Source of the DNA: Bacteroidales bacterium
Lineage (GTDB): Bacteria; Bacteroidota; Bacteroidia; Bacteroidales; UBA932
Assembly: GCA_017430365.1 (NCBI GenBank)
Contig: JAFRNC010000001.1
Location: 248,001 to 312,000 of the forward strand
Length of the DNA: 64,000 bases
Reading direction: 5' to 3'
Below the pieces are notes generated by a model. That model saw nothing but the letters and a program-made list of their open reading frames with translations, was not told where the DNA came from and did not search any database. A program made the translations under genes and the position numbers. The stretch's first letter is position 1; each line of letters begins with the position of its first letter. Below, in pieces: positions 28,211-36,667 of this stretch.

Positions 28211-30088
28211 TTAAAAAATTTCTTTCAAAAGTTCGCGATACACCGATTCTGCGTCGTAACCGCACTCTGCGCGCAGTTCGGCGGGGGTTCCCTGCTCCAC
28301 GAAACGGTCCGGGACACCCAGTCCGGTGAGTTTGCATGATGCCCCGCGCGAGGCTATGAACTCGGCCACGGTTCCGTAGAGACCTCCGGCCTTCACGCCG
28401 TCCTCAAGGGTGATGATGTGCGAAGCCCTGCTGCACGCCTCGGCCAGGGCGGCTTCATCGACAGGCTTGAGGAAGCGCATGTCGAAATGGAGTACCGAAA
28501 CTCCTTTCTCCTCTTCGATCCGCCTGACCGCTTTCGTTCCTTCCGCGCCGATCGCACCTATAGATAATAATGCCACACCTTTCCCTTCATGGAGTTTAAC
28601 GGCCGTACCCGGCTTTATGAATCCGAACGGCCTGTTCCTCCACTCGACCCCGTTGCCGTAGCCGCGCGGATAACGTATCACGGTCGGACCGTATCCGGGC
28701 TGCGTGGCGGAATACATCATGTCGCGGAGCTGTGCCTCGTCGAGCGGGGCGCATACGGTAAGGTTGGGGACCGTGCGGAATGCCGCCATGTCGAAGAGAC
28801 CATGGTGGGTCGCCCCGTCTTCGCCGACCAGTCCGCCCCTGTCGAGGCAGAGTATGACTTTCAGGTTCTGGAGAGCCACGTCGTGGATGACGTTGTCGAA
28901 GGCGCGCTGGGCGAAACTGGAGTATATGTTGCAGAATGGCAGCATACCGCCTGCCGCGAGGCCTGCCGAGAATGTGACCGCGTGCTGTTCCGCGATACCC
29001 ACGTCGAAGACGCGGCCCGGCATTTCTTTCTGGAGTATGTCCATGCTGCATCCCGTAGCCATGGCGGGAGTGATGCCCACGATACGTCCGTCCTGGCGTG
29101 CCAGGTCGAGAAGGGTGGTGCCGAATACCTCCTGGAATTTCGCGACTTCGCTCTTCTTGCCCGTACGCTTTCCGGTCTCCACGTCGAAGGTTCCGGGGGC
29201 GTGCCATACTGTCTGGTCCTCTTCGGCCGGGGCGTATCCCTTGCCTTTTGTAGTAACCACGTGGAGCAGTTTCGGCCCGGGAATCCCCTTGAGGCGTTCC
29301 AGCATATAGGTCATGGTGCCGATGTCGTTTCCGTCGACCGGACCGAAATAGCGGAATCCGAGGGAGTCGAAGAGGGACAGGGTCTCAACGCCGGTGCGGT
29401 TCAGGCTCCGCTTGGTGTTCTTGACCATCTTCTGGATCCAGGAACGGAGGCGTCCCGCCCCGAGGCGGTCCCATATGCTCTTCTTGAGTTTATTGTAGCG
29501 GCGGTCGGTCACCACCTTCAGGAGGTAGTTGTGGAGGGCGCCGATGTTCTTGTCTATGGATATCTGGTTGTCGTTGAGGATGACCAGGATGTCGGCGTTG
29601 AGGCTTCCGGCGTTGTTGAGTCCTTCGAACGCCAGTCCGCCGGTCATGGCGCCGTCGCCGATGACCGCGATCACGTGTTCGTGCTTCCCTTCCAGCTGAG
29701 CCGCTACGGCAAGTCCGAGAGCTGCGGAAATGGATGTGGAGGAATGCCCTGTTCCGAATGCGTCGTACGGGCTCTCGGCACGGCGGGGGAAGCCGCTGAT
29801 GCCGTGGTATTTGCGGTTCTGCCTGAAGGCTTCGCGCCGCCCCGTCAGGATTTTGTGGGCATAGGCCTGGTGGCCTACGTCCCAGACGACCTTGTCATTG
29901 GGCGTATCGAACACCTTGTGGATGGCGACGGCTATCTCCACGGCCCCCAGGCTTGCGCCTATATGGCCGGGATTCTCCGCGCAACATGTTATTATATATT
30001 CGCGGAGTTCCGCGCAGAGCTCTTCGAGTTGCGCGTTGTCCAACTCCTTTATGCGGGAGGGATCGTCGATTGATTCCAGAAGGGACAC
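28211..30088 (-). CDS. dxs: 1-deoxy-D-xylulose-5-phosphate synthase
   Basis: 625 residues, the normal size. It condenses pyruvate and glyceraldehyde 3-phosphate, using thiamine diphosphate, as the first step of the MEP isoprenoid pathway. Visible parts are GHQAYAHKILTGR, GTGHSSTSISAALGLA, the TPP site GDGAMTGGLAFEGLNNAG, and the transketolase-like centre with FDVGIAEQHAVTFSAGLA and DRGGLVGEDGATHHG. It starts 2 bases after purA ends, so the two genes form an operon. Its end lies just before the promoter of the tRNA-tuf cluster, with no clear terminator between. Confidence 0.98.
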   Translation of the reverse strand: MSLLESIDDPSRIKELDNAQLEELCAELREYIITCCAENPGHIGASLGAVEIAVAIHKVFDTPNDKVVWDVGHQAYAHKILTGRREAFRQNRKYHGISGFPRRAESPYDAFGTGHSSTSISAALGLAVAAQLEGKHEHVIAVIGDGAMTGGLAFEGLNNAGSLNADILVILNDNQISIDKNIGALHNYLLKVVTDRRYNKLKKSIWDRLGAGRLRSWIQKMVKNTKRSLNRTGVETLSLFDSLGFRYFGPVDGNDIGTMTYMLERLKGIPGPKLLHVVTTKGKGYAPAEEDQTVWHAPGTFDVETGKRTGKKSEVAKFQEVFGTTLLDLARQDGRIVGITPAMATGCSMDILQKEMPGRVFDVGIAEQHAVTFSAGLAAGGMLPFCNIYSSFAQRAFDNVIHDVALQNLKVILCLDRGGLVGEDGATHHGLFDMAAFRTVPNLTVCAPLDEAQLRDMMYSATQPGYGPTVIRYPRGYGNGVEWRNRPFGFIKPGTAVKLHEGKGVALLSIGAIGAEGTKAVRRIEEEKGVSVLHFDMRFLKPVDEAALAEACSRASHIITLEDGVKAGGLYGTVAEFIASRGASCKLTGLGVPDRFVEQGTPAELRAECGYDAESVYRELLKEIF

Positions 30089-30090
30089 TT

Positions 30091-31365
30091 CTACTTGCGG
30101 ATTATCGTCTGGTCACGGTCGGGACCGAGAGAGAGGATACTGATCGGAACTCCTACCTCGCGCTCGATATACCTGATATATTCCATGAACTCTGCGGGAA
30201 GATCCTCTTCGCGGCGGCAGTTCTCGAGATCGCATTTCCATCCCTTGAACTCCTTGTAGACCGGTTCGACTTCGGCATAGACGTCGTAGGGGACCCTGTC
30301 GGTGCGGACCCCGTCGACACGGTAGCCGCATGCCACCCTGACGGTTTCGAATCCGTCCAGGACATCTGCTTTCATCATGACCAGTTCGGTAACACCGCTC
30401 AGCATCACGGCAAACTTGAGGGCGGGGATGTCGAGCCAGCCGGTGCGCCGGGGACGGCCGGTGGTGGCGCCGAATTCGTGTCCTCTCTGCCGCATCAGTT
30501 CACCCGTGGCATCGCCCAGTTCGGTGGGGAAGGGGCCGCTGCCCACGCGGGTGCAGTATGCCTTGAATACTCCGTAGACCTTTCCGATGCGGGAGGGGGC
30601 TACCCCGAGCCCGGTGCATGCGCCGGCACAGGCGGTGGAGGAAGAGGTGACGAAAGGATAGGATCCGAAATCCACGTCGAGCATGGAGCCCTGGGCGCCT
30701 TCGGCGAGGATGGCCTTGTCCGATCCGAGCAGGGAGTTGACCTCGTATTCGCCGTCGATGATGTCGAAGCCCTTGATATACTCCGCGTCGCGGAACCACT
30801 GCTCTTCAGCCTTTTCGAGATCGAAGGGGAAGGTGAAGTCGTACTGGCCGAGGCGCAGCATGTGCTTGTGCTTGAGTATATCGTATTTTTCCTTGAAGTC
30901 GCCGCCGAGGATGTCTCCGACTCGGAGACCGTTGCGTCCGGTCTTGTCGGAGTAGGCGGGACCTATGCCTTTCAGTGTGGAGCCGATCTTTGACTTTCCG
31001 AGCGCGGCCTCATCGGCGGCGTCGAGCAGCTTGTGCGTCGGGACGATGAGGTTCGTGCGCTTTGCAATCTTCACACGCTCACGCACCGGGACGCCGAGAG
31101 CCTCTATGGCCTGGCATTCCTCCCGGAAAATCGTGGGGTCGAGCACCACGCCGTTGCCGATGATATTGATCGATCCTTCCCGGAATACGCCGGAAGGGAC
31201 AGAGTGCAGCACGAAGCTGGTATTGCCGAAATGTATTGAATGGCCGGCGTTGGGGCCGCCCTGGAAGCGTGCGACAACGGGATAGCGCTCTGCGAGCACG
31301 TCCACGATCTTGCCTTTGCCTTCGTCTCCCCACTGGAGACCCAGAACTACGTCGAGTGTTTTCAT
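30091..31365 (-). CDS. purA: Adenylosuccinate synthetase
   Basis: 424 residues. The P-loop-like start LGLQWGDEGKGKIVD, QGGPNAGHS, and the central GPAYSDKTGRNGLR and EGAQGSMLDVDFGSYPFVTSSS are diagnostic. It joins IMP and aspartate with GTP in AMP synthesis. First gene of the purA-dxs pair. A promoter candidate lies at 31387-31418. Confidence 0.98.
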   Translation of the reverse strand: MKTLDVVLGLQWGDEGKGKIVDVLAERYPVVARFQGGPNAGHSIHFGNTSFVLHSVPSGVFREGSINIIGNGVVLDPTIFREECQAIEALGVPVRERVKIAKRTNLIVPTHKLLDAADEAALGKSKIGSTLKGIGPAYSDKTGRNGLRVGDILGGDFKEKYDILKHKHMLRLGQYDFTFPFDLEKAEEQWFRDAEYIKGFDIIDGEYEVNSLLGSDKAILAEGAQGSMLDVDFGSYPFVTSSSTACAGACTGLGVAPSRIGKVYGVFKAYCTRVGSGPFPTELGDATGELMRQRGHEFGATTGRPRRTGWLDIPALKFAVMLSGVTELVMMKADVLDGFETVRVACGYRVDGVRTDRVPYDVYAEVEPVYKEFKGWKCDLENCRREEDLPAEFMEYIRYIEREVGVPISILSLGPDRDQTIIRK

Positions 31366-31386
31366 GTATTGATTTGTTACGAACCG

Positions 31387-31418
31387 CTAAGATACACTTT
31401 ATTTTTGAATAAATGAAA
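31387..31418 (-). promoter_or_regulatory. Promoter candidate for purA-dxs
   Basis: On the minus strand TTTC (31415-31418), 20 bases, TATCTTAG (31387-31394); each element differs by one base from the consensus. Leader about 15-20 bases. Confidence 0.5.
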
Positions 31419-31453
31419 CCCATTGCCCCGGGATGGGCCCTGCTCTACTTTTA

Positions 31454-31485
31454 TTTGTCTTTTCGCAGGTTTTTTCTTAATTTCG
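31454..31485 (+). promoter_or_regulatory. Promoter candidate for the MFS pair
   Basis: TTTG (31454-31457), 20 bases, TAATTTCG (31478-31485), one change from TAnnTTTG. Predicted leader is about 40 bases before the ATG at 31532. Confidence 0.55.
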
Positions 31486-31531
31486 TAAATTCGGTTTTTC
31501 CGGAAAAGTGTGATTATTATAAATCAACCAT

Positions 31532-33157
31532 ATGACTGAAACAGTGAAACAAACTCTGCGTGATTCGGCCGCAATGCGCTGGATCGCGCTGCTCCTGCTG
31601 GCGCTGGGCATGTTCTGCGCCTACATTTTCATGGACATCCTCTCGCCCATCAAGGATCTGATGGAGTCGACCAGGGGATGGGATTCCAAGGCTTTCGGCA
31701 CCATGCAGGGTTCCGAAACCTTCCTCAATGTCTTCGTATTCTTCCTGATTTTCGCGGGTATCATCCTCGACAAGATGGGTGTCCGGTTCACCGCCGTACT
31801 CTCCGGTGCCGTGATGCTGGCCGGCGGCCTGATCAAGTACTACGCCGTCAGCCCCTCGTTCATGGGAAGCGGCCTGGAACACTGGTTCACGGAGAACCTC
31901 AACTGGCACACCGGCGCCGGTTTCATCGACGACATACTCCCGTTCTACAAAGGGATGCCGGCATCGGCGAAACTGGCCGGCCTGGGCTTCATGATCTTCG
32001 GATGCGGCTGCGAGATGGCCGGCATCACGGTGAGCCGCGGTATCGTCAAATGGTTCAAGGGACGTGAAACCGCCCTGGCCATGGGCTCGGAGATGGCTCT
32101 CGCCCGCCTGGGCGTTGCAACCTGCATGATATTCTCGCCTTACTTCGCCAAGCTGGGCGGACAGATCGAGGTTTCCCGCTCCGTGGCCTTCGGCGTGGTG
32201 CTGCTTTGCATCGCCCTGATCATGTTCATCACCTATTTCTTCATGGACAAGAAGCTCGACAAACAGACCGGCGAGGCCGAGGAAAAGGACGATCCGTTCA
32301 AGGTGTCCGACATCGGCAAGATACTCTCCAGTCTGGGATTCTGGCTCGTGGCCCTGCTCTGCGTGCTCTACTACAGTGCAATCTTCCCGTTCCAGAAGTA
32401 TGCCGTCAACATGCTGCAGTGCAACCTGACCCTCTCCGAACCCGCCGCAGGAAGCTTCTGGGCGGGTGAAGCCGTGACCATCGTCCAGTACATCATCATG
32501 CTCGTTGTCGCGGTCTGCGCATTCTCCAGCAATTTCATCAAGAAGAACAAGGGGCTGAAGTTCGGACTGATGGCGCTTGCCGTCGTGGCACTGGTGGTCT
32601 ATTGCGTCATGGGCTTCAAGCGCGGCACCGCCGAAACCATCTTCGCAGTGTTCCCGTTGCTCGCCGTGGCCATCACCCCGATACTCGGCAGTTATGTGGA
32701 CCATAAGGGCAAAGCCGCTTCGATGCTCGTCATCGGCTCGCTGCTCCTTATCATCTGCCACCTGACCTTCGCCTTCATCCTGCCGCTGTTCAAGGGCAGC
32801 GCAGTCGGCGGCACGGTCGTGGCCTACGCCACGATCCTGGTCCTCGGCGCATCGTTCTCGCTCGTTCCCGCAGCCCTCTGGCCGTCTGTCCCGAAGCTCG
32901 TCGACGAGAAGATCATCGGCTCGGCTTACGCGCTGATTTTCTGGATACAGAACATAGGCCTGTGGCTCTTCCCGATCCTTATCGGCAACGTGCTCACCAG
33001 TACCAACGCTCCCGGCACCGGCCCCGATGAACTCAATTATACCTGGGCCCTCGTGATGCTGGCCTGCCTCGGCGTGGCCGCCCTGCTTATCGGCCTCTAC
33101 CTCAAGGTGGTCGACCGCAAGAAGCACCTCGGCCTGGAAGAACCCAATATCAAGTAA
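31532..33157 (+). CDS. Major facilitator superfamily transporter (first of tandem pair)
   Basis: 541 residues with about twelve membrane helices. The MFS loop motif after helix 2 appears as IILDKMGVRF. Further matches are GCEMAGITVSRGIVKWFKGRETALAMG and an acidic cytoplasmic loop between the halves (KKLDKQTGEAEEKDDPFKV). It shares segment after segment with the next gene (GxEIAGVxVTRxIxKWFKGK, SLVPxAxWPxVPK), so the two arose by duplication. This copy has a longer insert of about 30 residues after helix 3 (YYAVSPSFMGSGLEHWFTEN). The substrate is unknown; no neighbour reveals it. Confidence 0.9.
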   Translation: MTETVKQTLRDSAAMRWIALLLLALGMFCAYIFMDILSPIKDLMESTRGWDSKAFGTMQGSETFLNVFVFFLIFAGIILDKMGVRFTAVLSGAVMLAGGLIKYYAVSPSFMGSGLEHWFTENLNWHTGAGFIDDILPFYKGMPASAKLAGLGFMIFGCGCEMAGITVSRGIVKWFKGRETALAMGSEMALARLGVATCMIFSPYFAKLGGQIEVSRSVAFGVVLLCIALIMFITYFFMDKKLDKQTGEAEEKDDPFKVSDIGKILSSLGFWLVALLCVLYYSAIFPFQKYAVNMLQCNLTLSEPAAGSFWAGEAVTIVQYIIMLVVAVCAFSSNFIKKNKGLKFGLMALAVVALVVYCVMGFKRGTAETIFAVFPLLAVAITPILGSYVDHKGKAASMLVIGSLLLIICHLTFAFILPLFKGSAVGGTVVAYATILVLGASFSLVPAALWPSVPKLVDEKIIGSAYALIFWIQNIGLWLFPILIGNVLTSTNAPGTGPDELNYTWALVMLACLGVAALLIGLYLKVVDRKKHLGLEEPNIK

Positions 33158-33169
33158 TCCTCACGCTTT

Positions 33170-34576
33170 ATGGCAACTGATACTAAAACCCTGAAGACAA
33201 GCAAAATCGCCTGCTGGCTGGCGCTTGCCTGCCTGGTAGTGCCGATGTTCGGCTCCTACTTCTTCGACGACATGTTCTCCACCGTGTCGCAGATCTTCAA
33301 GAATCCGGAGATGCTGCAGCTCGGTTGGAACTCCCAGCAGTTCGGCTTCTATGCCGGCGGCTATTCATTCCTCTGCGTTTGGGGCGGCCTGATTATCTGC
33401 GGCATCCTGCTCGACAAGTTCGGTGTCCGTCTCATCGGTTCGGTGTTCGTCGGCCTGATGGTGCTCGGCGCTGCAATCGTGACCTGCGCCATCTCCGCGT
33501 CCGGTCTCTCGGCCAGCTCGTCGCTGACTATCGCCTATATAGGCTGTATGCTGTTCGGCCTGGGCAGTGAGATTGCCGGCGTGGCGGTCACCCGGTCCAT
33601 CGCAAAATGGTTCAAGGGCAAGAATGTGGCCCTGGCAATGGGTCTGCAGTTGGCCATCGCCCGTATCGGTACCGGCCTCGCCATGCTGCTCTCTCCTGTG
33701 TTGGTCCTCAAGAATCACGCGGAAGGGACGATGTTCACCCTCTCCGAAACCAACAAGCCGGCCATGGTCGGTCTATCCCTGCTCTTCATCGGTGCCATCC
33801 TGTGGGCTATCTTCGTGGCCATGGATGCCAAATATGACAGGCAGGAAGGCATCGCCTCCCAGCGCGGCGAGGTGAAGGAGGAAGACAAGTTCAAATTCTC
33901 CGATATCCTCAAGGTGCTCGGCAACCCGCGCTTCATCATGATTGCCCTGCTCTGCGTCTTCTTCTACTGCTGTGTCATCAGCTTCAAGAAGTTCGGTACT
34001 TCGATCATCATCCCGCGCTTCGGCCTTGACGCCTCCACCGCTTCGGTCATGATCTCCATGATAGCCTTCGCCCCCGTGATTTTCACGCCGCTCTTCGGCG
34101 CTCTGGTCGACAAGGTGGGCAAGGCGACGACCTGGATGATCCTCGGTGCCATACTTGTGTTCTGCGCGCACCTGATCATCGGTTTCGCGCCGGGTGTACA
34201 TTTCTACGGCTACCTTGCCATCGTGCTGCTTGGCATCGGCTATTCGCTCGTTCCTTCAGCCATGTGGCCGACCGTTCCGAAGATCATCCCCGAGAAGAAT
34301 CTGGGTACGGCCTACTCGATGATTTACTGGATCCAGAATATGGGCATGCTGCTCGTCCCGATCTTCGTGGGCCGCATCATGAAGAACTATGCCGACAAGA
34401 AGGAAGGCCTTGACGCCTCAACGGCCGAGATTCTGGACAAGGCAGCCGCCGTCCACTCCGAGTTCATTTTCGTCTCCCTGGGCATCGTCGCCATCACCGT
34501 CGCGGTCTGTCTCTTCTTCAACTCGAAGAAGCACCCCGAACTCAAGATCGACCGGCCTTCGAAGGAGGTCGCCTGA
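33170..34576 (+). CDS. Major facilitator superfamily transporter (second of tandem pair)
   Basis: 468 residues, about twelve membrane helices. Shared motifs with the upstream copy include GILLDKFGVRLIG, EIAGVAVTRSIAKWFKGKNVALAMG, and YSLVPSAMWPTVPKIIPEKNLGTAYSMIYWIQN. It starts 12 bases after the first copy, so both are one transcript and might work together or import related substrates. The conserved KWFKGK segment follows helix 4-5 as in oxalate/formate-antiporter-like MFS members, but I cannot assign a substrate. Followed by a bidirectional terminator. Confidence 0.9.
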   Translation: MATDTKTLKTSKIACWLALACLVVPMFGSYFFDDMFSTVSQIFKNPEMLQLGWNSQQFGFYAGGYSFLCVWGGLIICGILLDKFGVRLIGSVFVGLMVLGAAIVTCAISASGLSASSSLTIAYIGCMLFGLGSEIAGVAVTRSIAKWFKGKNVALAMGLQLAIARIGTGLAMLLSPVLVLKNHAEGTMFTLSETNKPAMVGLSLLFIGAILWAIFVAMDAKYDRQEGIASQRGEVKEEDKFKFSDILKVLGNPRFIMIALLCVFFYCCVISFKKFGTSIIIPRFGLDASTASVMISMIAFAPVIFTPLFGALVDKVGKATTWMILGAILVFCAHLIIGFAPGVHFYGYLAIVLLGIGYSLVPSAMWPTVPKIIPEKNLGTAYSMIYWIQNMGMLLVPIFVGRIMKNYADKKEGLDASTAEILDKAAAVHSEFIFVSLGIVAITVAVCLFFNSKKHPELKIDRPSKEVA

Positions 34577-34606
34577 CGGCCTTCGGGAACAAATCAACGT
34601 AAAAAC

Positions 34607-34641
34607 GTGCCCGGTGTCACCTGAAATGGGACATCGGGCAC
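34607..34641. terminator. Bidirectional terminator between MFS gene and ssb
   Basis: GTGCCCGGTGTC pairs with GACATCGGGCAC (one G-T) across a 10-11 base loop. A-run before (aaaaac) and T-run after (attttc) give termination signals on both strands for the convergent genes. Confidence 0.8.
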
Positions 34642-34665
34642 ATTTTCAATATAAACCGTGCCGCA

Positions 34666-34690
34666 GGGTTCGGGGCAGCGCCCCGGTAAT
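34666..34690 (-). repeat. Stop-proximal GGGGC-nnn-GCCCC hairpin repeat, copy 2
   Basis: Read on the minus strand: ATTACCGGGGCGCTGCCCCG then AACCC, starting 1 base after the ssb stop. It differs from the copy after gdhA by one base over 24. Confidence 0.6.
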
Positions 34691-34691
34691 A

Positions 34692-35237
34692 CTAGAACGG
34701 TAAGTCGTCGGCACCGTCGTCGGTCAGGTCGTCGGGGCTGACGATAGGGGTCGTCGTCTGAGGCTGGGCTGGGGCGTGATGCTGCTGCGGCTGCGGGGGG
34801 ACATAGCCGCCGTAGCCTTGCTGCTGACCATATCCCTGGGGCTGTCCGTAGCCTCCCTGCTGTCCGTAACCTCCCTGCTGGGACTGACCCTGCTGGGCCG
34901 GGTTGTCGGACCGGCGGCCGAGAAGCTGGATGGTATCGGCCTGGATTTCCGTCACATAATGTTTCTGGCCGTTCTGGTCGTCCCAGCTGCGGCTGCGGAT
35001 TTTGCCTTCTACGAAGATCTGGCTGCCTTTGCGGATATAGTTCTGCGCCAGGTCGGCAAGCTGCCGCCATGCTATGACGGTGTGCCATTCTGTGCGTTCA
35101 CGGGACTCTCCGCCGCGGTCCCTGAACCGTTCGCTGGTTGCAAGCGTGATTGTGGCGACGGCCTCGCCGCCCTGCAGATGTCTGATTTCAGGATCCTTCC
35201 CTACATTTCCGATGAGTAATACTTTATTCAGAGCCAT
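34692..35237 (-). CDS. ssb: Single-stranded DNA-binding protein
   Basis: 181 residues. The OB-fold (about 1-110) starts MALNKVLLIGNVGKDPEIRH and has WHTVIAWRQLADLAQNYIRKGSQIFVEGKI. A flexible glycine/glutamine-rich linker (about 115-165, GYGQQGGYGQPQGYG) follows. The acidic tip ends DDLPF, the conserved site that recruits repair and replication proteins. It is complete. It has its own promoter at 35256-35287 and may also receive read-through from the upstream genes. Confidence 0.98.
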   Translation of the reverse strand: MALNKVLLIGNVGKDPEIRHLQGGEAVATITLATSERFRDRGGESRERTEWHTVIAWRQLADLAQNYIRKGSQIFVEGKIRSRSWDDQNGQKHYVTEIQADTIQLLGRRSDNPAQQGQSQQGGYGQQGGYGQPQGYGQQQGYGGYVPPQPQQHHAPAQPQTTTPIVSPDDLTDDGADDLPF

Positions 35238-35255
35238 GGTTAAATGATATTTTCG

Positions 35256-35287
35256 CTAATATAGGGAGAATCCCCAATAAAAACAAA
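35256..35287 (-). promoter_or_regulatory. Promoter of ssb
   Basis: On the minus strand TTTG (35284-35287), 20 bases, TATATTAG (35256-35263). The -33 element directly abuts the stop codon of the upstream gene. Confidence 0.65.
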
Positions 35288-35887
35288 TCAAAATCGATAC
35301 CTTCTTCTCATCTTGAGAAAGAACGCGTCGTCTTTCCTCCGGAGTTCCTCCGAGAGCCCTTCCAGAAAACCTTCGAGCGATTCCCCGTGCTCCAGCCCGA
35401 GTTTCTTGCGGAGATCCTTGCGCCTGTTGTAGAAAGTCTGTTCATGTTCGTAACGGCAGATCTTGCTGATGCAGGCAGGTTCCAGGCCGGCCATGAGCAT
35501 GGCGCATAGCGCTTTCTCTGCGGGGGTGAGATCGGGATATCGCTCTTCGAGGCATCGCGTAAGCCCGGCCTGGCCGAGATCCGCCATCGTCCGGAAATCT
35601 TCCTTGATCGTGCGGCCTTCACCGCGGTCGGACAGAAGTATCCTGTCAAGCCGCTTGGCAAGCATGTGGATGTTGCTGCCGCCGAGAGCCGAGGCGTTGG
35701 CCACGTCCGCCAGCAATTCGATCAGGCTGCGGGCGGCGGGGTCTGAATGTGAACGCCGGTCGTCAAGCGCCTTGAGAAGCAGGCGGATGTCGGAGCGCTG
35801 ACGCAGCATGATGAATATGAGAAGGAGAGCCACGAGGCTTTCGATAAGCACTACTGCGGAAAGGAGGAAATCCGTGCTCTCCATCAT
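35288..35887 (-). CDS. Membrane-anchored protein with C-terminal LuxR-like helix-turn-helix
   Basis: 199 residues. A single membrane helix at about 7-27 (FLLSAVVLIESLVALLLIFI) is followed by a predicted helical linker. Residues about 117-165 (YPDLTPAEKALCAMLMAGLE and ISKICRYEHEQTFYNRRKDLRKKLGL) have the spacing of the GerE/LuxR-type DNA-binding domain, as seen in Bacteroidota membrane-tethered regulators. There is no recognisable sensor domain. It sits between aroE (6 bases) and ssb. What it senses and controls is unknown. Confidence 0.65.
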   Translation of the reverse strand: MMESTDFLLSAVVLIESLVALLLIFIMLRQRSDIRLLLKALDDRRSHSDPAARSLIELLADVANASALGGSNIHMLAKRLDRILLSDRGEGRTIKEDFRTMADLGQAGLTRCLEERYPDLTPAEKALCAMLMAGLEPACISKICRYEHEQTFYNRRKDLRKKLGLEHGESLEGFLEGLSEELRRKDDAFFLKMRRRYRF

Positions 35888-35893
35888 CGCCGG

Positions 35894-36658
35894 TCAGATT
35901 TCTGAGATTCTGGTCCTTATGCTTTCTGCGTCGGGTTCGGCACCTGTCATCAGGCCGTAACCGGCGATTGCCTGTTCGGCCAGCCATTGAAGCCCGGAGA
36001 TATATGTGGCACCGGCCTGGGCGCATCTCTCTTTCAGGCAGGGATCCTTGTAGTTCGGCTCCACGATTATCCGTCCTTCAAGGGGAAGGGATTCCACGAC
36101 AGGAATCTCGAGCGGCAGTCCGTAAATGATGATACGGGCCTGACCCGCCATTGAGGGCACCTGGTCCAGCCTGAGGGGGATCATGCCTCCGCCGGTGAAG
36201 CAGAACTCGCGGGCCTTGCGGTAGTCGCGGTTGGCCACCATAACCGACATGCGGAGTTTGAGGGCAGCAAGGGCGGCCGCCTTCGCGGCACCTCCGCAGC
36301 CGATTACCAGGACCCTGGGCCGTTCCTTGCGGTCGGCATAAGGTGAAAGCAGCCGTTGGAGTGCCCAGAAATCGGAATTGTAACCGTATATCTTCCCGTC
36401 TTTCTTCTTTAGGATGTTCACGGAGTAGAGTTCGCGCGCTATGGTGTCGGCGATATCGACTTTCCTGAAAGCGTCGCCCTTGTACGGCGCGGTCACGTTG
36501 ACTGCGTCGTAGTCCCGCTGGAATCGGGCCCAGGCCCTGTCGAAATCGTCTTCCTCGATCAGATCGTAATCGATTTCGGGATTGTCGTGATAGGCAGCCT
36601 TGAAAAGTATCGGGCTCAGGCTGTGCCTGATGGGAAAACCTATGAGACCGTATTTCAT
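35894..36658 (-). CDS. aroE: Shikimate dehydrogenase
   Basis: 254 residues, a little shorter than E. coli AroE. Substrate domain: GFPIRHSLSPILFKAAYHD at the start, NVTAPYKGDAF with the catalytic lysine, and YNSDFWALQRLL in place of the usual NTDxxG, with the aspartate kept. The nucleotide domain has VIGCGGAAKAAALAAL. It reduces 3-dehydroshikimate in the aromatic amino acid route; shikimate kinase is also in the window at 47166. The end fits the family helix AEQAIAGYGLMTG. Confidence 0.92.
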   Translation of the reverse strand: MKYGLIGFPIRHSLSPILFKAAYHDNPEIDYDLIEEDDFDRAWARFQRDYDAVNVTAPYKGDAFRKVDIADTIARELYSVNILKKKDGKIYGYNSDFWALQRLLSPYADRKERPRVLVIGCGGAAKAAALAALKLRMSVMVANRDYRKAREFCFTGGGMIPLRLDQVPSMAGQARIIIYGLPLEIPVVESLPLEGRIIVEPNYKDPCLKERCAQAGATYISGLQWLAEQAIAGYGLMTGAEPDAESIRTRISEI

Positions 36659-36667
36659 GTCACTTCG

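Noticed and set aside
31517..33127. 536-codon minus-strand frame opposite the first MFS gene
   Set aside because: Translation is His/Glu/Gly-rich without hydrophobic helices or motifs, while the opposite strand encodes a typical twelve-helix transporter.
34776..34920. Repeats in ssb (GGYGQ-like units) as a possible separate repeat element
   Set aside because: They encode the normal flexible Gly/Gln linker of SSB.
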